NCBI GenBank assembly: GCA_017435645.1
Contig: JAFSER010000004.1
Span: 1 to 40,262, forward strand
DNA: 40,262 nucleotides
Direction of reading: 5' to 3'
Source of the DNA: Clostridium sp.
GTDB taxonomy: Bacteria > Bacillota > Clostridia > Clostridiales > Clostridiaceae
Each line of letters begins with the position of its first letter. Position 1 is the stretch's first letter. The notes below the pieces were generated by a model. The model saw only the letters and a program-made list of their open reading frames with translations, searched no databases and was not told where the DNA came from. The position numbers and the translations under genes are program-made. This document shows, piece after piece, positions 26,507 to 35,723 of the stretch.

Positions 26507-27322
26507 CTAAGTTTCTGATTTATTAATTAATAATTTTGCAGTTTCTTCTTTTAAAGCTAATACTTTATTTTTATTTAACAATGCATAACCTGTACTTAGT
26601 AAATCTATTATGTAAAGTTGAGAAATTTTAGTTATTAATGAACCTCCATCTAAAAGATTTTCTTTACTTGCTGTTACTAACACACAATCTGCTAATTTTG
26701 CCACTGGTGATAAAGGAAAACTAGTTATTGCTATAATTTTAACATTTTTCTTCTTTGCAATTTTTAAAGAATCTAAAATATCCTTCGTATATCCAGATAA
26801 GCTTAAAGCTAAAATAACATCATTTTCAGTACAAGTTGAAGAATACATTAATTGAAAATGACCATCTGTAACTGAAATCCCCTTCTTTCCCATTCTAATA
26901 AATCTACTTTTAGCCTCACCGGCTGCTAATCCTGAAGCCCCTACTCCATAAAATAAAAGAGTATCAGAATTTTTAATAAGATCAATGGCTTTATCTAATT
27001 GATTAGTATCTAATATACTTTTTGTATTTTCAATTGCATTTATCATATTAGTACTTATGGAATCTATATAGTTTTCAGGATATGTTTCTTCTACTGGCTT
27101 ATCATCCTTTGCTATTTGTAATTTTAAATCTTGAAAGCCATTAAATCCAATTTTTCTTACGCATCTCAATATTGTTGCTTCACCAACATTTATTTTTTTT
27201 GAAATGTCCTGTAAAGTCTCATATAATATATTTCCTTTTTCTTGTAAAATATACTCTGCTACTTTTCTTTCTGATTTACTTAAAGAAGGATAGCAAGATT
27301 TTATCATAGATACGTACTTTAT
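26507..27322 (-). CDS. nanR: RpiR-family regulator, probable NanR
   Basis: About 271 residues. The N-terminal RpiR helix-turn-helix has SKSERKVAEYILQ ... ISKKINVGEATILRCVRKIGFNGFQDLK. The C-terminal SIS sugar-phosphate domain has LLFYGVGASGLAAGEAKSRF and ILALSLSGYTKDILDSLK. NanR proteins of clostridia are of this type and sense ManNAc-6-P. The start is unclear. The frame is open to an ATG at 27433 that lacks a ribosome binding site. A strong AGAAAGAGGTGG points to an ATA codon at 27322, with GTG at 27331 and ATG at 27307 as other choices. It faces yhcH and is monocistronic. Confidence 0.85.
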   Translation of the reverse strand: MKYVSMIKSCYPSLSKSERKVAEYILQEKGNILYETLQDISKKINVGEATILRCVRKIGFNGFQDLKLQIAKDDKPVEETYPENYIDSISTNMINAIENTKSILDTNQLDKAIDLIKNSDTLLFYGVGASGLAAGEAKSRFIRMGKKGISVTDGHFQLMYSSTCTENDVILALSLSGYTKDILDSLKIAKKKNVKIIAITSFPLSPVAKLADCVLVTASKENLLDGGSLITKISQLYIIDLLSTGYALLNKNKVLALKEETAKLLINKSET

Positions 27323-27433
27323 ATTAACCACCTCTTTCTCATATCCTAATTTATTTCCAATTATATATTTATTAAGTATATATTTCAAGAAATTTAAACA
27401 ATATATTGTATTTTCCCCAAAATTGAAAATCAT

Positions 27434-27882
27434 TAAGAACTGTTGCTTTAAGAATATAGATTAGATATTAATAATTACTATGCCAACTAGAATTATTTCC
27501 TCTTATTAATATTTTCTTATAAATTTAATAGCAATTAACCTATATTTTTTAATATATAATATAATAAAATTGTTTTAATTTATAAAAATATTGTCTTTTA
27601 TTTAAATATTTATAATTAACTATTTACTTCAAAATTTATTCATTAAACTAAATATATTTTCTATAATTCAACAAAAATATTCTTTAATATTTTAATATAT
27701 TTATTCCTAAATATTAAATTACATAAATGCATAAAATACTTAACATTAAATTTTATATACTAATTAATTTCTTTGTTTATTATGATAAATACTTCTTAAA
27801 AGTAACCTAAATATTTTAAAAAGTAAAAATCTCTTTATAAAGATAATATAGTTTCAAAAATTCTAAAAACATTTAATATAAA
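27434..27882. other. AT-rich intergenic region with no gene seen
   Basis: About 450 nt of AT-rich sequence upstream of nanR. No gene or distinct RNA was seen; it must contain the nanR promoter. Confidence 0.6.
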
Positions 27883-27914
27883 AGAGAGTAGTCCTGTATA
27901 CCTTGTACTACTCT
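27883..27914 (-). terminator. Terminator after the DksA/TraR-type gene
   Basis: GAGAGTAGT/ACTACTCTC is a 9-bp stem with a 14-nt loop, followed by TTTTATATT on the minus strand, 70 nt past the stop at 27985. Confidence 0.75.
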
Positions 27915-27984
27915 CAAACTATTTATTTTATATTTAGTTCTTATATAAGCTATAATTTAAACTTATTTATTATTAATACAAAAT

Positions 27985-28596
27985 TTAATTTGGTAATTGA
28001 TTTATATATTGCTGATTACTTATTTTTTCAATATCTTGTACATAAGTATTATCATCATATTCATATTCGTAATTAGTATCGTCTATTTGATTAAATCTCC
28101 CTACAGCTTGATAAGTATCTTCCTCATCAAAACCTATTTCATCTTTATCCCCATATCTTGACTTATGACCAAAGGGATTACCTATTACACTTTCTTCTAC
28201 TACTCTTTTATTAGAATTATAGGTTTTTATTCTGCTAACTATGTCCTCACACTGGATACAATTTACTGCATATGGTATAAAGTCTAATCTTTCTTTATCT
28301 ATTTCTTTTCCACAGCTTTGACATATACCATATTTACCTTCATCCATAATTTTCAAGGCATCATCTATCTTGTTTAATAATGACTTTTCATTTGCTTCTA
28401 AAGCTTTTCCTTTTGTTACTTCAAAGGTTTCACTTGCTATATCTGAAGGATGGTTATCATAAAAAGATAATTCACTTGCAGTTTCAAAATTAAACTTAGT
28501 CATTCCGTTAGCTTCTAATTGATTGATAACATCTTTAATTCTATCTTTTTCTTTATTTAACTTATCTTTATAATAATTAAGTTCTTCTTTATTCAT
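27985..28596 (-). CDS. TraR/DksA C4 zinc-finger protein (YteA-like)
   Basis: A 203-residue protein. The N-terminal coiled coil is followed by the zinc finger CQSCG ... CIQC (Cys-x2-Cys-x17-Cys-x2-Cys) with the DksA-type EGKYGICQSCGKEI lead-in. The C-terminal part is acidic and Asp/Tyr-rich, as in Bacillus YteA proteins linked to sporulation. DksA relatives bind RNA polymerase through the secondary channel. I chose the ATG at 28596 because AAAGGATGA lies 6 nt upstream; a longer frame starts at 28626. Confidence 0.85.
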   Translation of the reverse strand: MNKEELNYYKDKLNKEKDRIKDVINQLEANGMTKFNFETASELSFYDNHPSDIASETFEVTKGKALEANEKSLLNKIDDALKIMDEGKYGICQSCGKEIDKERLDFIPYAVNCIQCEDIVSRIKTYNSNKRVVEESVIGNPFGHKSRYGDKDEIGFDEEDTYQAVGRFNQIDDTNYEYEYDDNTYVQDIEKISNQQYINQLPN

Positions 28597-28764
28597 AAAA
28601 ATCATCCTTTCGAAAATAATACACAATTATATTTTTCCTAAAAGATTCGTTTTTACTAAGCTAATTTATAACTATCTTATCTTTTAAAGGTAACTTCTTT
28701 TTCTTTATCTAAAGTTACAAATGTTTTACTTTGAATCATCTTTGAAATTAATATATCTTATCTG

Positions 28765-28885
28765 TTAAATTAATCAACTCATAATCATAATCATTACTTT
28801 TTACCTTTTCTCTTGATACTAAAATTTGTTCAATTTAAAATTTTTTCCAAATTATATTTAGAAAATCAGTACTTATAAAAAAAGA
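28765..28885 (-). pseudogene. Relic of a codB leader and codB 5' end
   Basis: About 115 nt align with the codB leader and first codons at 38400-38515. Shared blocks include CAGTACTTATAAAAAAA (forward strand), AAAATTTG[CT]TC at the start codon region and ACTCATAATCAT further in. The start codon is lost (TTGAACAAATTTTAG in place of ATGGAGCAAATTTTAA) and the frame is quickly broken. Only the first 30 or so codons remain. It shows that a second cytosine permease gene or segment once lay here. Confidence 0.75.
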
Positions 28886-28915
28886 ACAAGAAGTGTTATA
28901 CTTCTCGCTCTATAT
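28880..28915 (-). terminator. Terminator of the GH3 gene, derived from a codB leader
   Basis: On the minus strand AGAAGT/ACTTCT closes a hairpin extended by GAGC and TTC, followed by TTTTTTT. The tail after the T run is shared with the codB attenuator at 38505-38513, so the GH3 gene may be using the old attenuator. Confidence 0.7.
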
Positions 28916-28918
28916 ATA

Positions 28919-31687
28919 CTACTTTTTATTTCTTTTTTTAGTTAATCCTACTGCTCCTAATAATGAAGTAGCTCCTAATAATATATATCCTACCATTGTT
29001 GAAGTATCTCCAGTATTAACATTATTATTATTAGTTGATGAATTTATTTCATCTTTTATTACATCATTATTGTTAGGTTTTGATTCTGTATTAGTGTTTG
29101 GTGATTGTGGCTTTTGAGTTTCAGGATTTACAACTGATGAGCTTATTTCTTTTACAAAATTATCAAAAACATTTACTAATTCAGATTGTGAATTCTTTAC
29201 TTTTACAGTTACATAAACCTTGTTATCTACATTTCTCATTTTAAGCTTCTTATCTAATTGAAATTTATAAACTGTATAATCTCCATCTTTTGTTGTAGAA
29301 ATTATAACAGGATTTAATCCTTTGAATTCAGTTAAGAATTTGTTTAATTGGCTTAAAGTCACTGAATCTTTTACTATAAATTCAAATGGACTATCTATTT
29401 CTCCATTACCTGATAATAATTCAACTACATCATTATTAAATGCTGGCTTATCTTCTTCAGGAGTGTTTTCTGATCCATCTTCTTCAGGAGCATTTTCTGT
29501 TCCATCTTCTTCAGGAGCATTTTCTGTTCCATCTTCTTCAGGAGCATTTTCTGTTCCATCTTCTTCAGGAGCATTTTCTGTTCCATCTTCTTCAGGAGTA
29601 TTCTCTGATCCATCTTGTGAAGGTTTATCAGCTGATTCACCATCTTCTGGTTTGTTTTCAGGTTGTCCATCCTCTTCACCAGTATCTCCATCTGTATCAG
29701 TATCTGCATCTGTTAATGCATCATATTTAATACCAAATCCACGTGCATATAATATTTCATCTGTATATGTATCAGTAGTATTATCAAATTTTTGAATATT
29801 AACTGGTAATGTTCCTTGTGCTCCAAATACACCTAAAGCAACTTCTACACCTGCAATTATGTTTGGTCCATATGCTGCTTCTGAGCCTGTAACTCCACCT
29901 ACGATTGCTTCTGTTGGGTCAACTGCTGAACCCTTACATCCATACACAGCAAGAATAGCATCTGCATTTGGATATAATTGAACATCATATGGTTTATCTA
30001 CAGATTGAACAACTGTTGTCTTATTATTTTCTTCTGCATAATTTACAAAAGCATTAGGTGCTGCTGATAGCCAATGATCATATTCCATTCTATTTGCCTT
30101 TGATACTTCTGAATTTATAATAATTGTATCTGCCCAGTCAATTTTCTCTTTAATTGTAACTATAGTTCCATCTTCTTTTGTTTCTGCTGTTGCATCTAGA
30201 CTTTCACTAGAAAATCTTACAACATCTACCTCTGCACCTTCTGGAATAAGTCCAGCTTCTACTGCTCTATTCCATGCCATAATCATTTGAGCTTTTTCAT
30301 TATTATATGGAACCATCATAAGAACTTTACTTTCTGATGTAATATTTAATGGTAATGTATTATTTTCATTTTTAACAACTGTTACTGCTGCTGCTGCAAT
30401 TTCTCTTTCTAATTCTCTATTTTCATCAGAACCTACTGTTGCAAGAGCTTTTTCTAATGTATAATCAGCAGCATTGTAATCTAATATTCCTCTATTTTCT
30501 TTTACTGTTAATATTCTTGTAACAGCATCATCAATTCTTTCCATAGGTATTGTTTCATTTAAAACTGCTTCTTCAACCCCATCAATAATAGCATCTAAAT
30601 TTTTTAAATCATCTAAACTATATAATGTAGTTGGCATACAAATCATATCAACACCAGATTGAATTGCTATAATAACTGATTGTACTTCATCCCATTTATC
30701 TGCAATTCCTGCCATATTCATAGCATCTGTAACTACTATTCCTTCAAATCCCATTTCTTCTTTTAGTAATCCTGTAATAATATCATCAGACATTGTTGCT
30801 GGTAAGCTTTCAGCATTTCCTGTCTTATTAGAAACAATTGTATCACTTTCTAATTGAGGATAAAGAATATGAGCTGTCATAATCATTTCAATACCATCTT
30901 CAATAGCAATATAATATGGTGCTAACTCATTTTCCACTAATTCTTCATAAGACTTATCTACACTTGGTAACCCATAATGAGAATCAGTAGCAGTATCTCC
31001 ATGTCCTGGAAAATGTTTTGCACAACCAATTACATTATATTTTGCCATACCTTCAATTGTTGCAGATGCCATTTCTCCAACTATTGTAGCATCATCACTA
31101 TAAGATCTTAACCCAATAACTGGATTATTAGCATTATTATTAACATCAACTACTGGTGCTAAGTTTGTATTTATACCTAAAACAGATAATTCGCTACCAA
31201 TAATTTCTCCTGCAATTCTAGAATATTCTGTATTTGCAGTTGCTCCTAATGCCATATTTCCTGGAAGTGCTGTTCCAGTACCTAAACGATATACAGATCC
31301 ACCTTCTTGGTCTGCACTAATAAGCATTGGAATACCTCCATCTTTTGTTGCAGCTTCTTGCATAGCCATTGTTAAATTATACGATTGTTCAGTTCCTGTA
31401 AGATTTTGAGCAAAGTAAATCAGTGCACCAAAGTTATAATCCTCTACAATCTTTTTTACTTGTTCATTCATTACTTCAAAACCTATTTTAGCTACGTTAT
31501 CTGTAGTATCCTCATCCCAATAACGAAAATCAACCATTAACATTTGTGTAATTTTGTCACGTAATGACATGTCATTTACCATTGTCTCTACCTTAGTACT
31601 TGTTACAGTTGCTTCTACCTTAATTGGTGAAATAATAGATACTCCCATGGCTAATGCTAGCAATGCTGATAAAATTTTTTTCTTCAT
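28919..31687 (-). CDS. Secreted GH3 beta-N-acetylhexosaminidase with sortase-like C-terminus
   Basis: A 922-residue exported enzyme. Order: signal peptide (1 to about 27), GH3 N-domain with the NagZ-type KHFPGHGDTATDSH (224-237, catalytic His237) and nucleophile Asp321 in VVTDAMNMAG, GH3 C-domain (about 435-650), an acidic repeat of six 9-residue units (about 692-746), a C-terminal domain (about 760-850), then a VNTGD motif, one membrane helix and KKRNKK. The NagZ-type His/Asp dyad marks removal of beta-linked N-acetylglucosamine or muropeptide residues. The end resembles a wall-sorting signal but VNTGD is not classic LPxTG. It is monocistronic; relic sequences flank it. Confidence 0.88.
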   Translation of the reverse strand: MKKKILSALLALAMGVSIISPIKVEATVTSTKVETMVNDMSLRDKITQMLMVDFRYWDEDTTDNVAKIGFEVMNEQVKKIVEDYNFGALIYFAQNLTGTEQSYNLTMAMQEAATKDGGIPMLISADQEGGSVYRLGTGTALPGNMALGATANTEYSRIAGEIIGSELSVLGINTNLAPVVDVNNNANNPVIGLRSYSDDATIVGEMASATIEGMAKYNVIGCAKHFPGHGDTATDSHYGLPSVDKSYEELVENELAPYYIAIEDGIEMIMTAHILYPQLESDTIVSNKTGNAESLPATMSDDIITGLLKEEMGFEGIVVTDAMNMAGIADKWDEVQSVIIAIQSGVDMICMPTTLYSLDDLKNLDAIIDGVEEAVLNETIPMERIDDAVTRILTVKENRGILDYNAADYTLEKALATVGSDENRELEREIAAAAVTVVKNENNTLPLNITSESKVLMMVPYNNEKAQMIMAWNRAVEAGLIPEGAEVDVVRFSSESLDATAETKEDGTIVTIKEKIDWADTIIINSEVSKANRMEYDHWLSAAPNAFVNYAEENNKTTVVQSVDKPYDVQLYPNADAILAVYGCKGSAVDPTEAIVGGVTGSEAAYGPNIIAGVEVALGVFGAQGTLPVNIQKFDNTTDTYTDEILYARGFGIKYDALTDADTDTDGDTGEEDGQPENKPEDGESADKPSQDGSENTPEEDGTENAPEEDGTENAPEEDGTENAPEEDGTENAPEEDGSENTPEEDKPAFNNDVVELLSGNGEIDSPFEFIVKDSVTLSQLNKFLTEFKGLNPVIISTTKDGDYTVYKFQLDKKLKMRNVDNKVYVTVKVKNSQSELVNVFDNFVKEISSSVVNPETQKPQSPNTNTESKPNNNDVIKDEINSSTNNNNVNTGDTSTMVGYILLGATSLLGAVGLTKKRNKK
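29451..29612. repeat. Six 27-bp tandem repeats in the GH3 gene
   Basis: The units encode [GS/GT]EN[AT]PEED. The four middle units are almost identical at the DNA level while the outer two differ, suggesting recent copy-number change. The 27-bp length keeps the frame. Confidence 0.9.
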
Positions 31688-32394
31688 GAATTCTCCCCCT
31701 GTTGTATATTTACGATCTGTTAAGTTATATGAACATTGCTCTTTTAAACTCTAGAAAATAATAATTTTAAAAAGAACTAATTATTATCCTATAAAATAGA
31801 AAATAACAATGATCAAAATAATTTTTTGAACTACATTTTCTATAATTAACTCAAAATGAAAACGTATCCCTTAAATATTATATACAATATTTTCACAAAT
31901 TTCTACTATTTTTTAATCTTTTTTCTAATTTTAGAGAAATTGTTTAATTTTTTATTTATATTTACTTTTATTGTAAATAGTATTCACCTTAAATAATATA
32001 TACTCCTATTTAACATTGGATAAAATATAAAGATTCCTAAATATAAAAATAAATTAAACATACTATTAAACCTCATAATATATCTATCACATTTTATCCT
32101 CTTTATTATCTCCAAACTTATTAATTATCTTAAATAAAATTAAATAACACTTTTTCAATGAATTATATAGTAAATTTTTATCTAAATATTATTGTATATA
32201 AATTCTTTAACTTAATTTATATAATTCCCATTTTACTAAGTTATATAAAATATATACTTATTCTACTAAATACATAACTAAATTTATTTTAAGAGTGAGC
32301 ATATTAAATTATAAATAAAAATATTTCTACTCTCGAGAAAACAATAGTCATAATCAGTTATACTAGCTATTAATTTTCTCTTAATATAATAAAA
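31688..32394. other. AT-rich region upstream of the GH3 gene
   Basis: About 700 nt with no open frame carrying a ribosome binding site. It must hold the GH3 promoter. Nothing else was recognised up to the transporter relic. Confidence 0.55.
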
Positions 32395-32670
32395 TAAAAT
32401 AAAATTTTTTAAATAAAGTATATTTCATTACATAAACAAGATATAAAATAACTAAAGGTAATAAATAACTTTAATGAATACTTTAACTTTAGTAAATACC
32501 TTAATTTTTATAAAAAATAAAAGCTATAGAAAATTTAAACCTAAGACATAACGGTATAACTATTCCATAGCTTCAAACAAATGTATTTCATCTGTTGACT
32601 ACATACATTCTATCTTTATATTTTTATTTAATTTAATATAAATATAGTATAATAAAAAAATTAACAAATA
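32395..32670 (-). pseudogene. Relic of the GAP-family transporter gene and its leader
   Basis: Two blocks align with the locus at 38890-39650. One (32395-32470) matches an internal part of the transporter gene, sharing TATAAAATAACTAAAGGTA. The other (32505-32670) matches the whole leader and promoter region. The middle of the gene, including its start, is deleted. The leader hairpins survive with one compensatory pair, one G-U pair and two new mismatches. Confidence 0.8.
32521..32612 (-). ncRNA. Degenerate copy of the transporter leader RNA
   Basis: The short hairpin (arms 32579-32586 and 32603-32609) and the long hairpin (32521-32541 with 32553-32573) correspond to those at 39523-39612. GAAGC, TACCGTTA and ATGAAATACATTTGTTTGAAGC are retained. 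Decay of the upper stem suggests it no longer works. Confidence 0.6.
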
Positions 32671-32697
32671 AAATAAGATGTTTTTAATATATAAATA

Positions 32698-32970
32698 TTA
32701 CTTGAGTTTATCTCTCTGGATTGTTGCTGCAACAGCATATTTTAATTCTTCTTCATCTTGATAACCTATAAATAATAATCTCTTTACATCATTGTGATTA
32801 AAGAATATCAATTCTTCATTAGCTTGGATTCCTAATGGCGATGTACAACCACAATAATCAAATACTTCACCATCTAACTCTTTTTTGACCAATCTACCAA
32901 TTATTAATACTTTTTCATTCTTTTCTAAATCATTTATCACTATAGTTCCTAAAGGTAATAATTTTGCCAT
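32698..32970 (-). CDS. DUF4176 protein of a type VII secretion module
   Basis: A 90-residue protein: AKLLPLGTIVIND, VLIIGRLVKKELDGEVFDYCG, and FFNHNDVKRLLFIGYQDEEE are the DUF4176 pattern. Such proteins occur in LXG/WXG100 toxin operons, but their function is not settled. I chose the ATG at 32970, which follows AGGAGTGAAAAG; the frame is open to 33012 into the previous gene. It is the last gene of the module. Confidence 0.87.
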   Translation of the reverse strand: MAKLLPLGTIVINDLEKNEKVLIIGRLVKKELDGEVFDYCGCTSPLGIQANEELIFFNHNDVKRLLFIGYQDEEELKYAVAATIQRDKLK

Positions 32971-32974
32971 CTTT

Positions 32975-33690
32975 TCACTCCTTAAATTTTGATAAACTTT
33001 GAATATACTCATACTTTTTTGCTTTATAAACTATAAAAATAAATAAAGGTATACAGTATATTATAAATGAATAAAATCCTACTAACATTATCATATTTGC
33101 CTTAGTTATATTCGCTATCAATCCAAGTGATACTCCGATCTTTATAGCAGCTTCACTTGGATTTTTATAAATATTTTCTTTAGAATATTGATTAATAAAT
33201 TTTTTAGGTGCATTTCGAATTCCAATAATTATTATAGGAATTAACAAAAGTATAAACAATATAATTATTTTCAAATAATCTATACTAGTCCAATTATTAA
33301 ACAAAAAAAACTGAAGCATATATGTTCCTATAAAACATAGTGCAAAAACTTCTAAAACAACAAAGTTTCCCAAAATTAAAAACATCTTTATATTTAAATC
33401 TTTATTTCTTCTAAGCTTTGTAAATAATATTATAGATACGATACTAAAAATTAATGATGGAAAAATATAAATAGCTCTAACTATAAAAGAAATATTTTCA
33501 TTTTTTAAATATAATGGAGCTACAGATCCTATTAAACATGTTATTGAAGTAACATATATATTTGATGGTTTAGTCAGTGCTGTACTATTTACTTTAAATT
33601 CAACTTCTTTATTGTATTCTTTAACTATTTTCTTTATTTTTTCATTTTCCTTATTTTTTTAAGTTCATTAATATAATTTTCTACCAATAT
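32975..33690 (-). pseudogene. Duplicated immunity-like membrane protein gene, frameshifted
   Basis: A tandem paralogue of the gene at 33758-34471. A poly-A tract near codon 11 (T run at 33654-33660) has seven bases, where the intact copy has eight. That single-base loss stops translation soon after the start. Adding one base restores 238 residues with no other break. The usual ATG has become ATA, though TTG at 33687 follows. The 3' half is open as 136 residues from an internal Met at 33385. Slippage of the tract could restore or turn off the gene, so it may be phase-variable, or simply dead. Confidence 0.85.
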
Positions 33691-33757
33691 AATGTATCCC
33701 ACCAATCTCATAAATCATTTATTTTATTTTTATTGAATAAAGCACAGGTTAAATTAA

Positions 33758-34471
33758 TTATACTTCCTCTTTTAATAAACTTTGAATATAGTCATACTTT
33801 TTTGCTTTATAAACTAAAAAAATAAAAAAAGGTATAAAATATATTATAGCTGAGTAAAATGCTACTAATATTAGCATATTCGCCTTAGTTATATTGGCTA
33901 TCAGTCCAAGTGATACTCCAATCTTTATAGCAGCTTCACTTGGATTCTTATAAATATTTTTTTTAGAGTATTGATTAATAAATTTTTTAGGTGCATTGCG
34001 AATTCCAATAATAATTACAAGTGTTATTAAAAACATAAGTAACATGATTATTTTTAAATAATCTATAGTAGTCCAATTAAATAAAATAAACTGAAACATA
34101 TATGTTCCTGTAAAACACATCACTATAAATTCTAAAATAATAGAGTTTGCTAAAGCTAAAAATAGCTTAATATTTACGCATTTACATTTTTTCAGACTTC
34201 TAAGTAATATCATGGGTACTATACTTAATGTTAATAAAGGAATTGTATAAATAAGACTAATCACTAAAGAAATATTTTCATCTCGCAAAATTAATGGTAT
34301 TAACGACCCAATTAAAGATAATATTGAAAAAAGATATATATCTGCTGGTTTTTTCATTATTGGTCCATTTAATTTAAATTCAACTTCTTTATTATACTCT
34401 TTAACTATTTTCTTTATTTTTTCATTTTCCTTATTTTTTTTAAGTTCATTAATATAATTTTCTACCAACAT
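33758..34471 (-). CDS. Membrane protein, candidate immunity to the adjacent toxin
   Basis: A 237-residue protein with a charged N-terminus (ENYINELKKNKENEKIKK) and about six membrane segments. The loop IGIRNAPKKFINQYSKKN lies between helices, and the C-terminus is basic. The ATG at 34471 lies inside the last codons of the toxin gene (10-nt overlap). Small membrane proteins in this position protect producers from membrane-active LXG-type toxins. I do not recognise a named family. Confidence 0.72.
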   Translation of the reverse strand: MLVENYINELKKNKENEKIKKIVKEYNKEVEFKLNGPIMKKPADIYLFSILSLIGSLIPLILRDENISLVISLIYTIPLLTLSIVPMILLRSLKKCKCVNIKLFLALANSIILEFIVMCFTGTYMFQFILFNWTTIDYLKIIMLLMFLITLVIIIGIRNAPKKFINQYSKKNIYKNPSEAAIKIGVSLGLIANITKANMLILVAFYSAIIYFIPFFIFLVYKAKKYDYIQSLLKEEV

Positions 34472-35721
34472 AATATATCCCACCAATCCTCTAAATCATT
34501 TATTTTATTTCCAATCCAATAACTACTAGGTTCTATTATATTATTGTATAAATCCGTTAAAATTGGATCAATAAATACATTATAGATATAACCTGCAAAT
34601 GCAGTTATAAGAAATCCACCTACAATACCAATAACTGTTCCTATAGGTCCACCACCACTTCCTATTAATCCACCAACTTGACTTCCAGCTATACCACTTG
34701 CTACAATTCCAGCAACATCAATTCCTGCAGCTACTACTACATCATCTAATTCATCTCCATTTTTAAAGTAATTTTCATATTGTTCAGTTGAAATCTCTGC
34801 AACCTGACATGCTACAGCAATTCTGCCCGCCCATTTACCTACAGAAGTTGTTGCATTACTTAACTTTGTTGATTTTGAAATTTTAGTTGATCTTATATTC
34901 TTTAAATCATCTAATTCTGATTTCATTATATTTACCTTACTTTTACCTAGTTGACTTCTACTTATCTTTTGTTCTAAATGAGTAATTTGTCCATCAATAG
35001 CCTTTATATCTAAATTAAACTGATTAATATCCTTACCAACATATTTACTATTAATCCATGAGGCTACACTCCTTGATGCAATTATATCATTTATTTGATT
35101 TACTACATCTACTCTAGCGCTATTTTTATCCATTGAAAGAATATCAATAAGTAATACTTCTTCTGGACTTTTTATCAGCTTATTATTCAAATCCTCAAGT
35201 GCTTTCTGTAATTCAGACTCATTCAAATTAGATAATTCCTCAATCAATCTTTTTGTTTCAGGATTAAATAATAAAGAAATCTTCATTGCCTCTTCCTGAG
35301 ATAACCCTTGATCAATTAAAATATTATACAATTGATCCTGTCCCACATCTACTTGATTGAATTTTAATAATGTAATATACACATTATAATCTTTATTATC
35401 CTCAACAAACTTTAATTGATTATTAATCATACTCTCTAAGTTACTATCTATAGACTCTATTGGTGAGTAAAAATTATTAAAACCTATTTGGAAATTACTA
35501 TATCTAGAAATTTCTTTATCTATAGCTGATTTAAGATAATATATATTATTATTAAGAACTTCTGTGCTCCAAAGGCCATTTAAATCTGTTACATTAGAAA
35601 TATAAGTTTCTACATCACTAAGTAAATCTTGAATTTCCTCAAAATAATTAATATAACTTTTAATCTCCCTTTCAAAATTATCGCAACTACTATAATCAAT
35701 CTCAAAAATACTATCTGACAT
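34462..35721 (-). CDS. Type VII secretion effector, candidate pore-forming toxin
   Basis: A 419-residue protein with no signal peptide. Residues 1 to about 110 form a WXG100/LXG-like helical targeting domain (NFEREIKSYINYFEEIQDLL ... LNGLW). Helical and coiled-coil segments follow to about 290. Residues 325-380 are hydrophobic and glycine-rich (GIDVAGIVASGIAGSQVGG, then GSGGGPIGTVIGIVGGFLI), a glycine-zipper-like membrane segment. The C-terminus is aromatic (DWWDILCW). This layout resembles the glycine-zipper LXG effector TelE and the membrane-depolarising TspA. GGAGGTG precedes the ATG, and the preceding gene's stop overlaps that site. Confidence 0.75.
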   Translation of the reverse strand: MSDSIFEIDYSSCDNFEREIKSYINYFEEIQDLLSDVETYISNVTDLNGLWSTEVLNNNIYYLKSAIDKEISRYSNFQIGFNNFYSPIESIDSNLESMINNQLKFVEDNKDYNVYITLLKFNQVDVGQDQLYNILIDQGLSQEEAMKISLLFNPETKRLIEELSNLNESELQKALEDLNNKLIKSPEEVLLIDILSMDKNSARVDVVNQINDIIASRSVASWINSKYVGKDINQFNLDIKAIDGQITHLEQKISRSQLGKSKVNIMKSELDDLKNIRSTKISKSTKLSNATTSVGKWAGRIAVACQVAEISTEQYENYFKNGDELDDVVVAAGIDVAGIVASGIAGSQVGGLIGSGGGPIGTVIGIVGGFLITAFAGYIYNVFIDPILTDLYNNIIEPSSYWIGNKINDLEDWWDILCW

Positions 35722-35723
35722 AT

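Noticed and set aside
29451-29612. Possible CRISPR array
   Set aside because: The units are contiguous without spacers and encode an acidic linker in frame within a known enzyme gene.
29425-29795. Long open frames in other phases and on the plus strand across the GH3 repeat region
   Set aside because: The repeats are 27 bp, so any frame without a stop in one unit stays open across all units. No ribosome binding sites; the minus-strand GH3 frame explains the region.
28919-31687. GH3 gene as part of the sialic acid operon
   Set aside because: It lies beyond nanR and a DksA gene, with its own large upstream region and terminator; only a functional link is possible.
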